In this document: positions 17,415 through 27,729 of the stretch, piece after piece | Layout: each line of letters opens with the position of its first letter | Position numbering within the stretch: position 1 is the stretch's first letter | Assembly (NCBI RefSeq): GCF_021730435.1 | Contig: NZ_JABWGX010000009.1 | Span: forward strand, 62,001 to 126,000 | Direction of reading: 5' to 3' | Length of the DNA stretch: 64,000 bases | Source of the DNA: Xanthobacter agilis | GTDB taxonomy: Bacteria; Pseudomonadota; Alphaproteobacteria; Rhizobiales; Xanthobacteraceae | Notes under the pieces: generated by a model | The model's input: the letters and a program-made list of their open reading frames with translations, nothing else | The model's database searches: none | Told to the model about the DNA's origin: nothing | Made by a program: the position numbers and the translations under genes

Positions 17415-17677
17415 ACGAGGCCGATGCTCTGGATCTGGTCAATACGGCCATCTGGACCGTGTTGGTGGCTGCCGGGCCGGCGGTTATGGCGGCGATGGTG
17501 GTCGGTATTCTCATCGCTTTGTTTCAGGCGTTGACACAAATCCAGGAAATGACGTTGACCTTCATTCCGAAGATCATCGCGGTTCTGGGCGTAGCTGCCT
17601 TGACGGGATCCTTCATGGGATCGCACATCATGGCTTTCACTGAAGAGATCTACGGTCGCATCGCGATCGGCTACTAG
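17411..17677 (+). CDS. fliQ: FliQ, flagellar export gate protein (GTG start)
   Basis: An 88-residue inner-membrane export gate component with two membrane segments (about residues 14-38 and 52-75). The family sequence ALFQALTQIQEMTLTFIPKI between them is clear. The GTG start at 17411 overlaps the flgD stop, which gives translational coupling and fits the family N terminus. FliQ assembles with FliP and FliR around the export channel; fliP is not in the window. Confidence 0.95.
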   Translation: MNEADALDLVNTAIWTVLVAAGPAVMAAMVVGILIALFQALTQIQEMTLTFIPKIIAVLGVAALTGSFMGSHIMAFTEEIYGRIAIGY

Positions 17678-17731
17678 GACGGCGGGCAGGGATGGGGCGA
17701 AGGGTCTTGATGCTGGGCGGAGCTTGAGCGC

Positions 17732-19816
17732 ATGGCCGACATCCCTGCTTCCGATAATCCTGCGACACGGTCGCGGCGCGATATCGGCTTCGCCATGGGG
17801 ATCGTGGCGATCCTCGGCATCATGTTCTTGCCGATTCCGCCGCTGCTTATCGACCTGGGGCTGGCGCTGTCCATCGCCCTTTCGGTCCTGATCCTGATGG
17901 TGTCGTTGTGGATCAACAAGCCACTCGAATTTTCAGCCTTTCCCACGGTGTTGCTGATCGCCACACTCCTGCGCCTTGGCCTCGGGGTGGCCACGACGCG
18001 CCTGATCTTGTCCCATGGCAGCGACGGCGTGCACGCGGCGGGGCAGATCATCGCCGGCTTCTCGCAGCTGGTCATGAGCGGCGACTTCGTGATCGGCATC
18101 GTGGTGTTCGTGATCCTGGTGACGGTGAACTTCCTCGTCATCACCAAGGGTGCCACCCGTATCGCCGAGGTGGGTGCGCGCTTCACCCTCGATGCCATCC
18201 CCGGCAAGCAGATGGCCATCGACGCCGATCTCAACGCTGGCCTGATCGATGATCGTGAGGCGCAACGCCGGCGTGCCGAGTTGGAGGAGGAAAGCGCCTT
18301 CTTCGGCTCCATGGACGGCGCCTCGAAGTTCGTGCGCGGCGAGGCGGTGGCGAGCCTCATCATCATCGCCGTGAATATTTTCGGTGGCATCATCATCGGC
18401 GTCACGCGCCACGGCATGCCGATCGGCGATGCCGCGAACATTTTCACGCGCCTGTCCGTGGGCGACGGTCTGGTGGCGCAGATTCCGGCCCTGATCGTTT
18501 CACTTTCGGCCGGCCTGCTGGTCTCGAAGGGGGGGACGCGGGGACGCGCGGAAACGGCGGTCCTGGGCCAGCTCGGGGCCTATCCACGGGCGCTGTTCGT
18601 GGCGGCGGGGCTGATGTTTTCCATGGCCTTGGTGCCGGGTCTGCCGCTGGCGCCCTTCGCCTTCCTGGGCGGGGTCATGGCGTTTGTGGGCTATTCCATT
18701 CCCAAGCAGCTCGCCAAGAAACAGGCCGCTGAGGCGCAGAAGGTGGAAGCGGAGCGGCAACGCAAGGAACGCGAAGCGCGCGAATCGGTGAAGGAAAGCC
18801 TGCGCACCCCGGAGATCGAGGTGTGCGTGGGCAAGCAACTGGCCGGGCAGGTGCTGCGCACGCCCACCGAGCTGACCAACCGCATTGGCAAGATGCGGCG
18901 CAAGTTCGCGGTGCGGTATGGGTTCGTGGTGCCGGATATCCGCATGACGGAGAGCCTTCAGGTGCCCTCCAAGGGCTATCAGATCAAGATCCACGGTACG
19001 GTCGTCGCGGCGCAGGCGATGCGCATCGGCGAGTTCCTGGTGGTGGTGGGCGACGGCCCCAAGCCCGATGTGCCGGGCGAGGAGGTGCGCGAGCCCGCCT
19101 TCGGGATGAAGGCGATGTGGGTTGCGGAGGCCTATGGCGCGGAGGTGAAACGCGAGGGTTTCGCGCCCGTGGACAATTTGACGGTCATCCTCACGCATTT
19201 GAGCGAGGTGATCGCCAATAACCTGCCGCAGCTGTTGTCGTACAAGGATATGCGCGGGCTGCTGGATCGGCTCGACCCGGAATATAAGAAGCTGATCGAC
19301 GACATCTGCCCGTCGCAGATCTCCTCCTCGGGCCTGCAGGCGGTCTTGAAGCTGCTGCTGGCCGAGCGCGTCTCCATCCGCAACCTCAACTTGATCCTGG
19401 AAGCGGTCGCGGAGATCGTGCCCCATGCCCGGCGATCGGAACAGGTGGCGGAGCATGTGCGCATGCGCATGGCGCAGCAGATCTGCGGTGATCTTTCCGA
19501 GGGCGGGGTGCTGAACGTGCTGCGTCTCGGCGCCAAGTGGGACTTGGCCTTTCACCAGAGCCTGAAGCGGGATGCCAAGGGTGAAGTGGTGGAATTCGAC
19601 ATCGATCCGCGTCTGGTGGAGCAGTTCGGGGCGGATGCGGGCGCGGCCATTCGTGAGCGACTGAAGACCGGTGCCGCCTTCGTTCTGGTCACGGCGCCCG
19701 ACGCTCGGCCTTATGTGCGCATGATCGTGGAGCGCATGTTCCCGTCCCTGCCGGTGCTATCACATGTGGAGATTGCACGCGGCGTCGAAATCAAGTCGCT
19801 CGGAACGATCTCGTGA
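17732..19816 (+). CDS. flhA: FlhA, flagellar type III export gate protein
   Basis: A 694-residue protein with about eight membrane segments in residues 20-315 and a large cytoplasmic domain that binds export chaperones. Hallmarks include [21 protein letters not shown], the FHIPEP-type cytoplasmic loop region ([20 protein letters not shown], then [20 protein letters not shown]) and a C-terminal domain ending in [13 protein letters not shown]. Its start lies 54 bp after fliQ, and its stop overlaps the GTG of fliR by 4 bp. Confidence 0.97.
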   Translation: MADIPASDNPATRSRRDIGFAMGIVAILGIMFLPIPPLLIDLGLALSIALSVLILMVSLWINKPLEFSAFPTVLLIATLLRLGLGVATTRLILSHGSDGVHAAGQIIAGFSQLVMSGDFVIGIVVFVILVTVNFLVITKGATRIAEVGARFTLDAIPGKQMAIDADLNAGLIDDREAQRRRAELEEESAFFGSMDGASKFVRGEAVASLIIIAVNIFGGIIIGVTRHGMPIGDAANIFTRLSVGDGLVAQIPALIVSLSAGLLVSKGGTRGRAETAVLGQLGAYPRALFVAAGLMFSMALVPGLPLAPFAFLGGVMAFVGYSIPKQLAKKQAAEAQKVEAERQRKEREARESVKESLRTPEIEVCVGKQLAGQVLRTPTELTNRIGKMRRKFAVRYGFVVPDIRMTESLQVPSKGYQIKIHGTVVAAQAMRIGEFLVVVGDGPKPDVPGEEVREPAFGMKAMWVAEAYGAEVKREGFAPVDNLTVILTHLSEVIANNLPQLLSYKDMRGLLDRLDPEYKKLIDDICPSQISSSGLQAVLKLLLAERVSIRNLNLILEAVAEIVPHARRSEQVAEHVRMRMAQQICGDLSEGGVLNVLRLGAKWDLAFHQSLKRDAKGEVVEFDIDPRLVEQFGADAGAAIRERLKTGAAFVLVTAPDARPYVRMIVERMFPSLPVLSHVEIARGVEIKSLGTIS

Positions 19817-20565
19817 ACGAGGCCGCCAGCCTCGCGGTGCTGGTCGCCATGCTGGTGTTCTGCCGCATCGGCGCCTGTCTGATGCTGCTGCCGGGTCTCG
19901 GCGGCCGCAACGTGCCGATGCAGGTTCGCCTTTTCATCGCGGTGGCGCTCAGCCTCGCTTTCGTGCCGATCGTATATGGCGTGGTGGCGGCCAAGGTGGA
20001 GCATGCCACCATCGCCCGGCTGGCCGGCGCGATCGTCGCGGAGCTGCTGACGGGCGCGCTGCTTGGCTTTCTGGTGCGCATCTACATCGCTGCGCTGGAG
20101 ACGCTGATGAACTTCGCGGCCCAAGCCATTGGGCTGGCGGGCATCGCGGGGATGTCGGTGGACGATGTGTCGCTGCCGTCACTCGCGACGCTGTTTTCGT
20201 TCAGCGCCATTGCGCTGATCTTCATCGGCGACCTACACTTGGAATTAGTACGGGGGCTGCTCGACAGCTATCGGCGCCTGCCTCCGGGCGAACTGTTCGG
20301 GTTCGGGGCGGCCCTGGCCAGTGTCGTCGACCAGTTCACGGAAAGCTTCCTGGTTGCGCTGCGCGTGGCAAGCCCGTTCGTGCTTTATTCCATCGGGATG
20401 AATCTGGCGGTCGGTCTCATCAACAAGTTCACGCCGCAGATCGCGGTGTATTTCATCGCAACGCCGTTCATCATGGCGGGCGGCCTGCTTCTGCTCTATC
20501 TGGGCATGTCGCAGTTTCTCTCGCTGTTCGTGATGGCGCTGGGGAATTGGCTGCGGACACATTGA
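19813..20565 (+). CDS. fliR: FliR, flagellar export gate protein (GTG start)
   Basis: A 250-residue integral membrane protein with about six hydrophobic segments, the usual FliR length. Typical pieces are [23 protein letters not shown] (split over the first loop) and GLALIGLINK-like ...[20 protein letters not shown] near the C terminus. The start is a GTG that overlaps the flhA stop. FliR forms the export channel with FliP and FliQ. Confidence 0.96.
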   Translation: MNEAASLAVLVAMLVFCRIGACLMLLPGLGGRNVPMQVRLFIAVALSLAFVPIVYGVVAAKVEHATIARLAGAIVAELLTGALLGFLVRIYIAALETLMNFAAQAIGLAGIAGMSVDDVSLPSLATLFSFSAIALIFIGDLHLELVRGLLDSYRRLPPGELFGFGAALASVVDQFTESFLVALRVASPFVLYSIGMNLAVGLINKFTPQIAVYFIATPFIMAGGLLLLYLGMSQFLSLFVMALGNWLRTH

Positions 20566-20573
20566 GGGCCGGG

Positions 20574-20975
20574 ATGAAGGAGCGCTTGAAGAAGGCCGAG
20601 CGAATCCGTGTGGTGCGCGAGCAGCTGCAGCGTTCGGCGGAATGGCGGCTGGCAGCGCTTGCGCGTGAGCAGGCGGCGATCGAAGATCAGCGCCGGGCAC
20701 TTCTGCTCACGGTCGCCGACGACCTGTTCGGCCCTATGCTGCTGGAGCAGGCGGTCAAGCGCCTGGGACGGCTCGCGACCGATGCCGAGCAGGCGGACGC
20801 GCGAAAGAAGGCGCAGGAACAACGCGTCAAGGAGGAAGCGCTGGCGCTCAAACGGGCCGAACATGTGGCCGATGAGGCCCGCCGTGACGCCCAAACGGCC
20901 GAAGAGCGCACGCTCACCGCGGAGATCGCGGAGGCCAGCGCGCTACGGGGGCGCCGGGATGCAAGCTTCACATAA
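20574..20975 (+). CDS. FliJ-like coiled-coil protein
   Basis: A 133-residue protein that is almost entirely a charged alpha-helical coiled coil (RIRVVREQLQRSAEWRLAAL, then EQAAIEDQRRALL and a long Lys/Glu/Ala stretch). The length, charge pattern and RSAEWRLA-type N-terminal segment resemble FliJ, the flagellar export stalk and chaperone-recycling factor that couples the FliI ring to FlhA. It starts 9 bp after fliR. Coiled coils give weak sequence identity, so this is a fold- and position-based call. Confidence 0.7.
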   Translation: MKERLKKAERIRVVREQLQRSAEWRLAALAREQAAIEDQRRALLLTVADDLFGPMLLEQAVKRLGRLATDAEQADARKKAQEQRVKEEALALKRAEHVADEARRDAQTAEERTLTAEIAEASALRGRRDASFT

Positions 20976-21024
20976 GCATAGGGTTTCAGCATGAAGCCTG
21001 TTGTGGTCTATGGGAGCGGCAGCC

Positions 21025-21579
21025 ATGGGCATTAGCCCACCCACCGATCTTGTTGTCGATGTGATGAAGAATGCGCAGACCTCGCGCGTGCAGCAGGTCG
21101 TAAGCAAGCTCAAGGCCCTCTCGGTTGGCGGCGGCGCGGACTTCGGCGCGACGATGACAAGCACGGGGGCGAGCGGAACGGCGGCTTCCGCTGCGCCGCA
21201 AACCGCTGATGAGCAAGCCCAGGCGCAGGCGGCAGCGGCAACGCCGAGCGGTCTGACGTTCTCGGGAACGACCCTCACCTCGCTGCGCAATGCCCATGCG
21301 CTGAGCAACCGCCCTGTGCAGCAATTCTCGACCACCCAGCCGCCGGCGGCCACGTTGAAGAAGTTCGAGGGTATGGTGCTTGCCAAGTTCCTCGATACGA
21401 TGATGCCTCAGACGAGTTCCGTTTTTGGAAGCGGCACCGCCGGGTCGGCCTGGAAGACCATGCTGACGGAAAAGATCGGCAACAGCATCGCCGACGTCGG
21501 TGGAATTGGCATCGCCGCGAGCATCGCACGGGCGAACGCGGCCCGCGGTTCGGGCGGCGGCAATGGAGATGGGGCATGA
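21025..21579 (+). CDS. flgJ: Rod-binding protein, FlgJ N-terminal-domain type
   Basis: A 184-residue protein; the ATG at 21025 is chosen because GGGAG lies about 8 nt upstream. After a Thr/Ala/Gln-rich linker the C-terminal half has the rod-binding FlgJ pattern: LKKFEGMVLAKFLDTMMPQ, GSGTAGSAWKTMLTEKIGNSIA. It lacks the muramidase domain of enteric FlgJ, as alphaproteobacterial versions do. It probably acts as a rod cap or scaffold in the periplasm. It overlaps the next gene by 4 bp. Confidence 0.85.
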   Translation: MGISPPTDLVVDVMKNAQTSRVQQVVSKLKALSVGGGADFGATMTSTGASGTAASAAPQTADEQAQAQAAAATPSGLTFSGTTLTSLRNAHALSNRPVQQFSTTQPPAATLKKFEGMVLAKFLDTMMPQTSSVFGSGTAGSAWKTMLTEKIGNSIADVGGIGIAASIARANAARGSGGGNGDGA

Positions 21580-21971
21580 GCGCACCCTCAAGCGTGGCGT
21601 CCGGTGCGGTTGTGACTCCGGCGGTGGCCACGCTGCTGAGCGCGATCGACCATCTGGAAGAGGCTCTCGACGCGGAGACGACCGCTTTCGAGACCCGCAC
21701 GCCGTTCGACATTGAGGAGATCAATCGCCGCAAGAGCCGGTGCTTGCTGGAGTTGAGCCGTGCCGCGCGGGCCCTGCCGCAGATCGCGGATGCCGATCTG
21801 GTGGCGCGCGTCGGGGTGCTCAAGGCGAAGTTGGAGCGCAACAGCTATGTGCTCTCGGTTCAGCTCGCCGCGGCGCAGGAAGTGGCCGCAATTCTCGATC
21901 GCGCCATGCGCGAGTCGGAGTCCGATGGAACCTATTCGGCCATGGCCGGGCGTGGTGAGAAGTGGGGATGA
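21576..21971 (+). CDS. FlgN-like flagellar export chaperone
   Basis: A 131-residue, mainly helical protein (LLSAIDHLEEALDAETTAFE, then EEINRRKSRCLLELSRAARA and LKAKLERNSYVLSVQLAAA). The size, helical pattern and repeated position beside rod/hook genes fit the FlgN family, which chaperones FlgK and FlgL. It overlaps its neighbours on both sides by 4 bp, so this short gene is embedded in a translationally coupled string. The call is by pattern; no catalytic motif exists to confirm it. Confidence 0.7.
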   Translation: MSAPSSVASGAVVTPAVATLLSAIDHLEEALDAETTAFETRTPFDIEEINRRKSRCLLELSRAARALPQIADADLVARVGVLKAKLERNSYVLSVQLAAAQEVAAILDRAMRESESDGTYSAMAGRGEKWG

Positions 21972-22468
21972 TACGCTTCATCATCATTGGGGTCTGGGTG
22001 TGTGTCGTGGCTCTTGCCTCGACCTATGCCGCAGCCTATTGGGTGACAGGCTCGGAGCATGGAAAGGCCGAGGATTCCTACCTTTCTGGTCTTGAATACC
22101 GGCGGTTGCCTGTCATTACGGTTCCAATGGTCATCGACGGGTCGGTGAAGGGCTATGTATTGGTGAAGCTCGTGTTTACGGCGGATGCGTCCCTCCTTCG
22201 CAAGATGCCGATCGATCCGGGTATTTTCGCGGTCAATGCAGCGTTTCAGGAAATTTACGTCAACGGTCGCGTCGAAGGGGGGAAGATGGCGAAGTACAAT
22301 CTCCCCGAGATGCTGGAACGAATTCGGCAGGCGACGAATGCGCATTTGAATGGTGACGTGGTTCGGGAGGTGCTGGTGGACTCCCTCAACTATGTCGACA
22401 AGACGGATCTGCGCAGCGGGCCGCTCCCCGCACCGAATTCGGCAGAAGGTGAACGGCAGCGTAAATAG
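21968..22468 (+). CDS. Membrane-anchored periplasmic protein, possibly FliL-like
   Basis: A 166-residue protein starting with the ATG that overlaps the previous stop. Residues 1-24 ([20 protein letters not shown]) form one uncleaved membrane anchor, and the rest is probably periplasmic. The arrangement of beta-like segments ([31 protein letters not shown]) followed by helical pieces ([34 protein letters not shown]) recalls FliL, which sits at the stator, but identity is too weak to be sure. It lies between the chaperone gene and the MCP. Confidence 0.6.
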   Translation: MIRFIIIGVWVCVVALASTYAAAYWVTGSEHGKAEDSYLSGLEYRRLPVITVPMVIDGSVKGYVLVKLVFTADASLLRKMPIDPGIFAVNAAFQEIYVNGRVEGGKMAKYNLPEMLERIRQATNAHLNGDVVREVLVDSLNYVDKTDLRSGPLPAPNSAEGERQRK

Positions 22469-22482
22469 TAACGGGGTGGGGC

Positions 22483-24159
22483 ATGAAGATCGCGGGGAAG
22501 ATCCATTCAATCGTCGCGGTGCTGGGCGCGGCGGCGGTGGCCGTGTGCGCGGTATCGATCGTCGGGGTGATTGCGGTTTCTGGGGTCGGGGAGCGCCTCG
22601 ATAACGTCTGGCAGCGCGCCTTCCTCGCGGAACGGGTCAATAAGGACGTGGCGATGGTCACGGTGAACACCCGCGGTGTTTATGTTGCGAAAAGCGATGT
22701 GGACGTGCGGGTGGCGGCCAACGAGACCGAAAAGGCTCTGACTCAGTTGCTCAACGACGTCGGCGCGCTCAAGACCGCGACCCCGCCGAACATGCGGGAC
22801 GGGGTGCAGAAGCTGTCGGGCGATGTCAATGCTTTCGCCGGTCTGGTGCGGGAGATCCTCAAGGCGTCGCTGGCCAGTGGCGCTCAGGCCGCGATGACGG
22901 CGGGTGGCGGTCTGGCCACGAACGTCGCGATCCGCACGGCGCTTCAGAAGGGCCTGGAGCGTAATGCCTCCGAGATCCGGGAGGAGCTCGATCCCCTGCG
23001 TGCGGAACAGGCGGAAACGCGTCAGTGGACGCTTTGGGCACTGATCGCGTTTACGGTCGTGGGGCTGGTGGCTGGCGTCGGTTCCGCGCTCTACATCGGC
23101 ACGAGCAAGCTGAGCCGGCCGCTCCGGCAGGTGTCCTCGGCCATTCAGAAGCTCGCGGCGGGGGATCTCGACGTCGCTCTCTCGCAGAAGCGTGCCAAGG
23201 ACGAGATCGGTGATCTGTGGAATGCGACGGAGCAGTTGAAGGCCGAGTTGCTTGCGGCTGAAGAGGCCCGTCGAGACCAGCAGGCTGCGGCCGTGCGGGC
23301 GGTAGAGGAAAAGCGCGCCGATATGCACCGCCTCGCCGAGGAGTTCGATCGCGCGGTGACCGATGTGGTCCAGACCGTGTCCGATGCGGTCGGCGTGCTG
23401 GAGCGCAACGCCGGCTCCATGCGGTCTTCCGCCGAGGAGACATCGCGTCAGTCCACGGTCGTGGCGGCCGCTGCGGAGCAGGCGACGAGCAATGTGCAGA
23501 CGGCGGCCTCTGCCGCTGAAGAACTGGCGGCCTCCGTGCGCGAGATCAGCAGTCAGGTGACCGTGTCGGCCAAGGTCGCCCGCGAGGCGAATACCCAGGC
23601 CAACGGGACCGCGGAAGTGGTGCGTGGGCTTGCCACCAGTGCCGGGCGCATCGGGCAGGTGGTCAACCTCATTACGGATATCGCATCGCAGACCAACCTT
23701 CTGGCGCTCAACGCCACCATCGAGGCTGCCCGCGCGGGCGAGGCCGGGCGGGGCTTCGCGGTAGTGGCGCAGGAGGTGAAGAGCCTCGCGGAGCAGACCT
23801 CAAAGGCGACGGAGGAAATCTCTGGTCAGATCGGCGAGGTGCAGCGCGCCACCGATGAGGTTGTGCACGCCATCGAGGCCATCAGCGGAACGATCCGCAA
23901 GATCGACGAGATCTCGAGCGCCATCGCGGCGGCCATCGAGGAGCAGGGCACCGCCACTGGCGAGATTGCGCAGAATGTGCACCAGGCCGCACAGGGCACG
24001 CAGGAGGTTTCCGCTTCCATCACCGGCGTCAGCTCGGCGGCGGCGGATACGGGCCGGGCGTCGGGTGACATCGTCAACGCCGCGAGCAATCTGTCGTCCC
24101 AGGCCACGCATCTGCGCAGCCAGGTGACAGCCTTCATTTCGCGCGTGCGCGCCGCCTGA
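22483..24159 (+). CDS. Methyl-accepting chemotaxis protein
   Basis: A 558-residue transmembrane chemoreceptor. A first membrane segment (about residues 7-32) and second (about 185-207) enclose a 150-residue periplasmic helical sensor of the four-helix-bundle type. A HAMP domain follows ([21 protein letters not shown]), then the conserved hairpin tip [22 protein letters not shown] and [17 protein letters not shown]. No C-terminal CheR-docking pentapeptide is seen. It lies directly upstream of cheA, so it is probably the receptor for this signalling cluster. The ligand is unknown. Confidence 0.96.
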   Translation: MKIAGKIHSIVAVLGAAAVAVCAVSIVGVIAVSGVGERLDNVWQRAFLAERVNKDVAMVTVNTRGVYVAKSDVDVRVAANETEKALTQLLNDVGALKTATPPNMRDGVQKLSGDVNAFAGLVREILKASLASGAQAAMTAGGGLATNVAIRTALQKGLERNASEIREELDPLRAEQAETRQWTLWALIAFTVVGLVAGVGSALYIGTSKLSRPLRQVSSAIQKLAAGDLDVALSQKRAKDEIGDLWNATEQLKAELLAAEEARRDQQAAAVRAVEEKRADMHRLAEEFDRAVTDVVQTVSDAVGVLERNAGSMRSSAEETSRQSTVVAAAAEQATSNVQTAASAAEELAASVREISSQVTVSAKVAREANTQANGTAEVVRGLATSAGRIGQVVNLITDIASQTNLLALNATIEAARAGEAGRGFAVVAQEVKSLAEQTSKATEEISGQIGEVQRATDEVVHAIEAISGTIRKIDEISSAIAAAIEEQGTATGEIAQNVHQAAQGTQEVSASITGVSSAAADTGRASGDIVNAASNLSSQATHLRSQVTAFISRVRAA

Positions 24160-24259
24160 CCTCGGCGGCGACCAGGATTACGGCCCGCGCCGCGGGAGGC
24201 GGCGCGGGATATTCGGCAAAGCTCAGACAGGCACACCCTGTCTTCTCGGAGTTGAGACG

Positions 24260-27091
24260 ATGGACGACCTGCTGCAGGAATTCCTGACGGAAACGAACGA
24301 AAGTCTCGACGTGGCCGACGTGGAGCTGGTCAAGTTCGAGCAGGATCCGAACAATGCGGATATCCTGAACAATATTTTCCGTCTGGTGCACACCATAAAG
24401 GGCACCTGCGGCTTCATCGGCCTCACGCGGCTGGCCGCGCTCGCCCATGCGGCCGAAACCCTGATGGGCAAGTTCCGCGACGGTCGGCCGGTGACCGCCG
24501 ATGCCGTGAGCCTGGTGCTCACCACCATGGATCGCATCAAGTGGATCCTCTCGTCCATCGAGGAAAATAACGGACAGGAACCGGAAGGGGTCGACGCGGA
24601 CCTGATCGGCTTGCTGGAGGCGCTGGCGGCCACCGAGCTGCCGCCGCCGGAGCCGGAGCCTGTTCCGGAGCCCCCCGCGCCCAAGGTCGAGGCCGCGCCG
24701 CAGGCCTTGGAGCGGGAGCTGCTGCCGGGCGAGATTTCCCTCGACGAGCTTGAGCGCCTGTTCCGCGAGACCAAGGTCGAGCTGCCGGCGCGAGGCAAAG
24801 ACAAGCCGGCAGCCCCCAACGTCGCGGCATCCGAGGCACCGGCCGCAGCCGGCAGTTCGGCTTCCGCCGCGGCTTCTGTTCCTGCTGCGGCCACGGCTGC
24901 GGTGCCGGCTCCGGTTTCGAGTTCGGGCGCGGTGGCCGTTGCCGATGCGGCCCGCCCGCCGGTAGCGCAGCGGCCGGCTGGCCTGGTACCCACCGGGGTG
25001 CCCGCCAACGCGGAGGAGGGGCACGCGTCGGCGCTTTCCGCGCAGACGATCCGTGTCAGCGTCGGGGTGCTTGAGCAGCTGATGACCATGGTGTCGGAGC
25101 TTGTTCTCACCCGCAATCAATTGATGGAGATCGCGCGGCGCGAGGGGGATTCCGAATACAAGGTCTCGCTGCAGCGGTTGTCGAACGTGACCGGCGAACT
25201 GCAGGACGCTGTGATGCGTGCGCGCATGCAGCCGATCGGAAACGCGTGGCAGAAGCTGCCGCGCATCGTGCGCGACCTCGGCCAGGAGTTGGGCAAGCAG
25301 ATCGAACTGGACCAGATCGGTGCCGATACGGAGCTCGATCGGCAGGTGCTCGACCAGATCAAGGACCCGCTGACCCACATGGTGCGGAATTCCGCCGACC
25401 ATGGCCTGGAGACGCCGGAGGAGCGCCGCGCCGCGGGGAAGCCGGAAAAGGGCATCATTCGCCTGTCCGCCTATCACGAGGGCGGTCATGTGATCGTCGA
25501 GATCGCGGACGATGGACGCGGTCTCAACGTGGCACGCATCAAGTCGAAGATCGTCGAGCGCAAGCTGGCGACCGAGGCCGAAGTGGCGAAGATGACGGAC
25601 GTGCAGGCGTTCCGTTATATCTTCCAAGCCGGCTTCTCGACCGCGGACAAGGTGACGAGCGTCTCCGGCCGCGGCGTGGGCATGGACGTGGTGCGCACCA
25701 ATATCGAGGCCATCGGCGGCACGATCGAGGTGCATTCGAAGCTCGGCCAGGGCTCCGCGTTCGTCATCAAGATCCCGCTGACCCTCGCCATCGTGCCGGC
25801 GCTGATCGTTCGCGCCGCCGAGGAACGCTTCGCGCTGCCTCAGAGCGCGGTGGTCGAACTGGTGCGCGTGCAGCCGGGCACCGACCACGCAGTGACGTGG
25901 TTTAACGATGTGCCAGTGCTCTGCCTGCGTGACAAGCTGCTGCCCATCGTCGCGTTGGGAACGCTGCTGGGCCTGAGCCCCGAAGGCGACGCCCGGCGCA
26001 AGGACCAATGGACCGACGCGCTGATCGTCGTGTTGCGGGTGGGGGCGGAGACCTTCGGCGTGGTGGTGGACGCGGTTTCGCACACGGAAGAGATCGTGGT
26101 GAAGCCCATGTCGACGGCGCTGCGTCAGGTGCCGATGGTTTCCGGTTGCACCATCCTTGGCGACGGGCGCGTCATCATGATCGTGGATCCGTCCGGCCTC
26201 GCGCAGGGCGCGGCCGCACGCGGCGCGGAGGCGGGGGAAATGGACCTTTCCGCGGCGGACAAGGGCCATCACGCGGTGGCGGAGGATCGCACCTCGCTGC
26301 TGCTGTTCCGGGCGGGCGCGACCGAGCCGAAGGCGGTGCCACTCGGTCTTGTCACCCGCATCGAGGAGCTGGATGTTTCCGGCATCGAGCGCGTGAAGGG
26401 CTATCCGGTGATCCAGTATCGGGGCAGCCTGATCCCGGTGCTCTACGCAAACGAGGAAGTCAGCCGCGTCAAGGACGGGACCCAGCCTATGCTGGTGTTC
26501 TCCGCCGATGGCCGGGTGATGGGCCTTCTGGTGGACGAAATCGTGGACATCGTCGAGACCGTTCTCGACATGCAGCTCTCGCCATCCGGCATGCCCGAGG
26601 TGCTGGGGGCGGCGGTGGTGGCCGGGCAGGCGACCGAGATCCTGGATGTGGGTTTCTACATCAACGTCGCCTTTGGCGAGCGGTTCGAGCAGCTGGTGCG
26701 GGTTGAAGCCCGTCCGAAGCTGCTGCTGGTGGACGACAGCGCCTTCCATCGTGATCTGCTTGCGCCGGTGCTGAAGGGCAACGGTTACGATGTTACCACC
26801 TGCAGCTCGGCGCGGGAGGCGCTGGACCGGTTGGGGGATGACGCGCGCTTCGACGCCATCGTCAGCGACCTGGAGCTTCCCGACATGGATGGCTTTGCCT
26901 TGGCGGCGGCGGTTCGCGACAATCCGCGAAATCGCGACCTGCCGATCATCGCGGTCAGCGCGGCGCGCGATCGGGAAACCATCGAGCGCGGGCGCGCCGC
27001 GGGCTTCACCGACTATGTGGCCCGGTATGATCGCGCGGGCCTCATCGAGGCCTTGAAGGAATTCGCCGGACGACAGGGAGCCGCAGCATGA
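24260..27091 (+). CDS. cheA: CheA-type hybrid chemotaxis kinase with two CheW domains and a REC domain
   Basis: A 943-residue kinase. An N-terminal HPt domain carries the phosphoacceptor His44 (LVHTIKGTCGFIG). A long Ala/Pro linker (about 130-250) is followed by the dimerisation helix, an HATPase domain (HMVRNSADHGLE, then VSGRGVGMDVVRTN), a CheW-like domain (about 510-640), a second CheW-like domain (about 670-790) and a C-terminal receiver with the acidic pair VDD and phosphoacceptor in SDLELPDMDG. In the receiver the usual conserved Lys region reads YVARYD. It overlaps cheW by 4 bp. Confidence 0.96.
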   Translation: MDDLLQEFLTETNESLDVADVELVKFEQDPNNADILNNIFRLVHTIKGTCGFIGLTRLAALAHAAETLMGKFRDGRPVTADAVSLVLTTMDRIKWILSSIEENNGQEPEGVDADLIGLLEALAATELPPPEPEPVPEPPAPKVEAAPQALERELLPGEISLDELERLFRETKVELPARGKDKPAAPNVAASEAPAAAGSSASAAASVPAAATAAVPAPVSSSGAVAVADAARPPVAQRPAGLVPTGVPANAEEGHASALSAQTIRVSVGVLEQLMTMVSELVLTRNQLMEIARREGDSEYKVSLQRLSNVTGELQDAVMRARMQPIGNAWQKLPRIVRDLGQELGKQIELDQIGADTELDRQVLDQIKDPLTHMVRNSADHGLETPEERRAAGKPEKGIIRLSAYHEGGHVIVEIADDGRGLNVARIKSKIVERKLATEAEVAKMTDVQAFRYIFQAGFSTADKVTSVSGRGVGMDVVRTNIEAIGGTIEVHSKLGQGSAFVIKIPLTLAIVPALIVRAAEERFALPQSAVVELVRVQPGTDHAVTWFNDVPVLCLRDKLLPIVALGTLLGLSPEGDARRKDQWTDALIVVLRVGAETFGVVVDAVSHTEEIVVKPMSTALRQVPMVSGCTILGDGRVIMIVDPSGLAQGAAARGAEAGEMDLSAADKGHHAVAEDRTSLLLFRAGATEPKAVPLGLVTRIEELDVSGIERVKGYPVIQYRGSLIPVLYANEEVSRVKDGTQPMLVFSADGRVMGLLVDEIVDIVETVLDMQLSPSGMPEVLGAAVVAGQATEILDVGFYINVAFGERFEQLVRVEARPKLLLVDDSAFHRDLLAPVLKGNGYDVTTCSSAREALDRLGDDARFDAIVSDLELPDMDGFALAAAVRDNPRNRDLPIIAVSAARDRETIERGRAAGFTDYVARYDRAGLIEALKEFAGRQGAAA

Positions 27092-27579
27092 GCGAGCACG
27101 TTCCAGCGTTGATCGGAACCCCGGTCGGCACCCAGCAGCAATATGTGACGGTCCGCATCGCCTCGCAGCTGTTCGGGCTTCCCATCGAGATGGTTCATGA
27201 GGTGTTCGCGCCGGATGCCATCACCCGCGTGCCGCTGTCTCCGGCGGCGATTGCCGGTGTGCTCAATCTGCGCGGGCGCATCGTCACCATGCTGAACATG
27301 CGGTGCCTGCTGGGGCTGCCGCCCGCCGAGGGGCGCGGCATGGCGGTGGGCATCGAGCACGATGGTGAGGCCTTCGGGCTCATGATCGACGATGTGGGTG
27401 AAGTTCTCGGGCTCGATGCGGCCAAGCGCGAGCCGAATCCCTCCAATCTCGATCCGCGCTGGGCGGCCGTGGCGGCGGGTGTTCATCGCCTGTCCGGCGA
27501 GCTCATGCTGATCTTGAACGTGGATCTGGTGCTGCGCGGAGCCGGTACGGTGAAGGCGGCGGTGGTGTCTCGCTACTGA
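27088..27579 (+). CDS. cheW: CheW, chemotaxis coupling protein
   Basis: A 163-residue scaffold protein that joins chemoreceptors to CheA. The core is QYVTVRIASQLFGLPIEMV, then GVLNLRGRIVTMLNMR and a second beta-barrel half (AFGLMIDDVGEVLGLD, LSGELMLILNVD). It is coupled to cheA by an ATGA overlap. The following 150 bp before cheY hold no recognisable gene. Confidence 0.97.
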   Translation: MSEHVPALIGTPVGTQQQYVTVRIASQLFGLPIEMVHEVFAPDAITRVPLSPAAIAGVLNLRGRIVTMLNMRCLLGLPPAEGRGMAVGIEHDGEAFGLMIDDVGEVLGLDAAKREPNPSNLDPRWAAVAAGVHRLSGELMLILNVDLVLRGAGTVKAAVVSRY

Positions 27580-27729
27580 CGCGGTTCGCCCGCAGGGGCT
27601 GGGAGCGCGACAATTTGATCTGTCATCGGTTCGGTGACGCACGCTAATGCTATCGGTGCATGCCTCATGGCGGTTTCTGCCGGCGAGCCGGTGCCAGCTT
27701 CACTCGAAGGCGCTCGAGGAGCTTCACAT

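Noticed and set aside
24134-26749. 871-codon open frame opposite cheA
   Set aside because: Antisense shadow; cheA on the plus strand is unambiguous.
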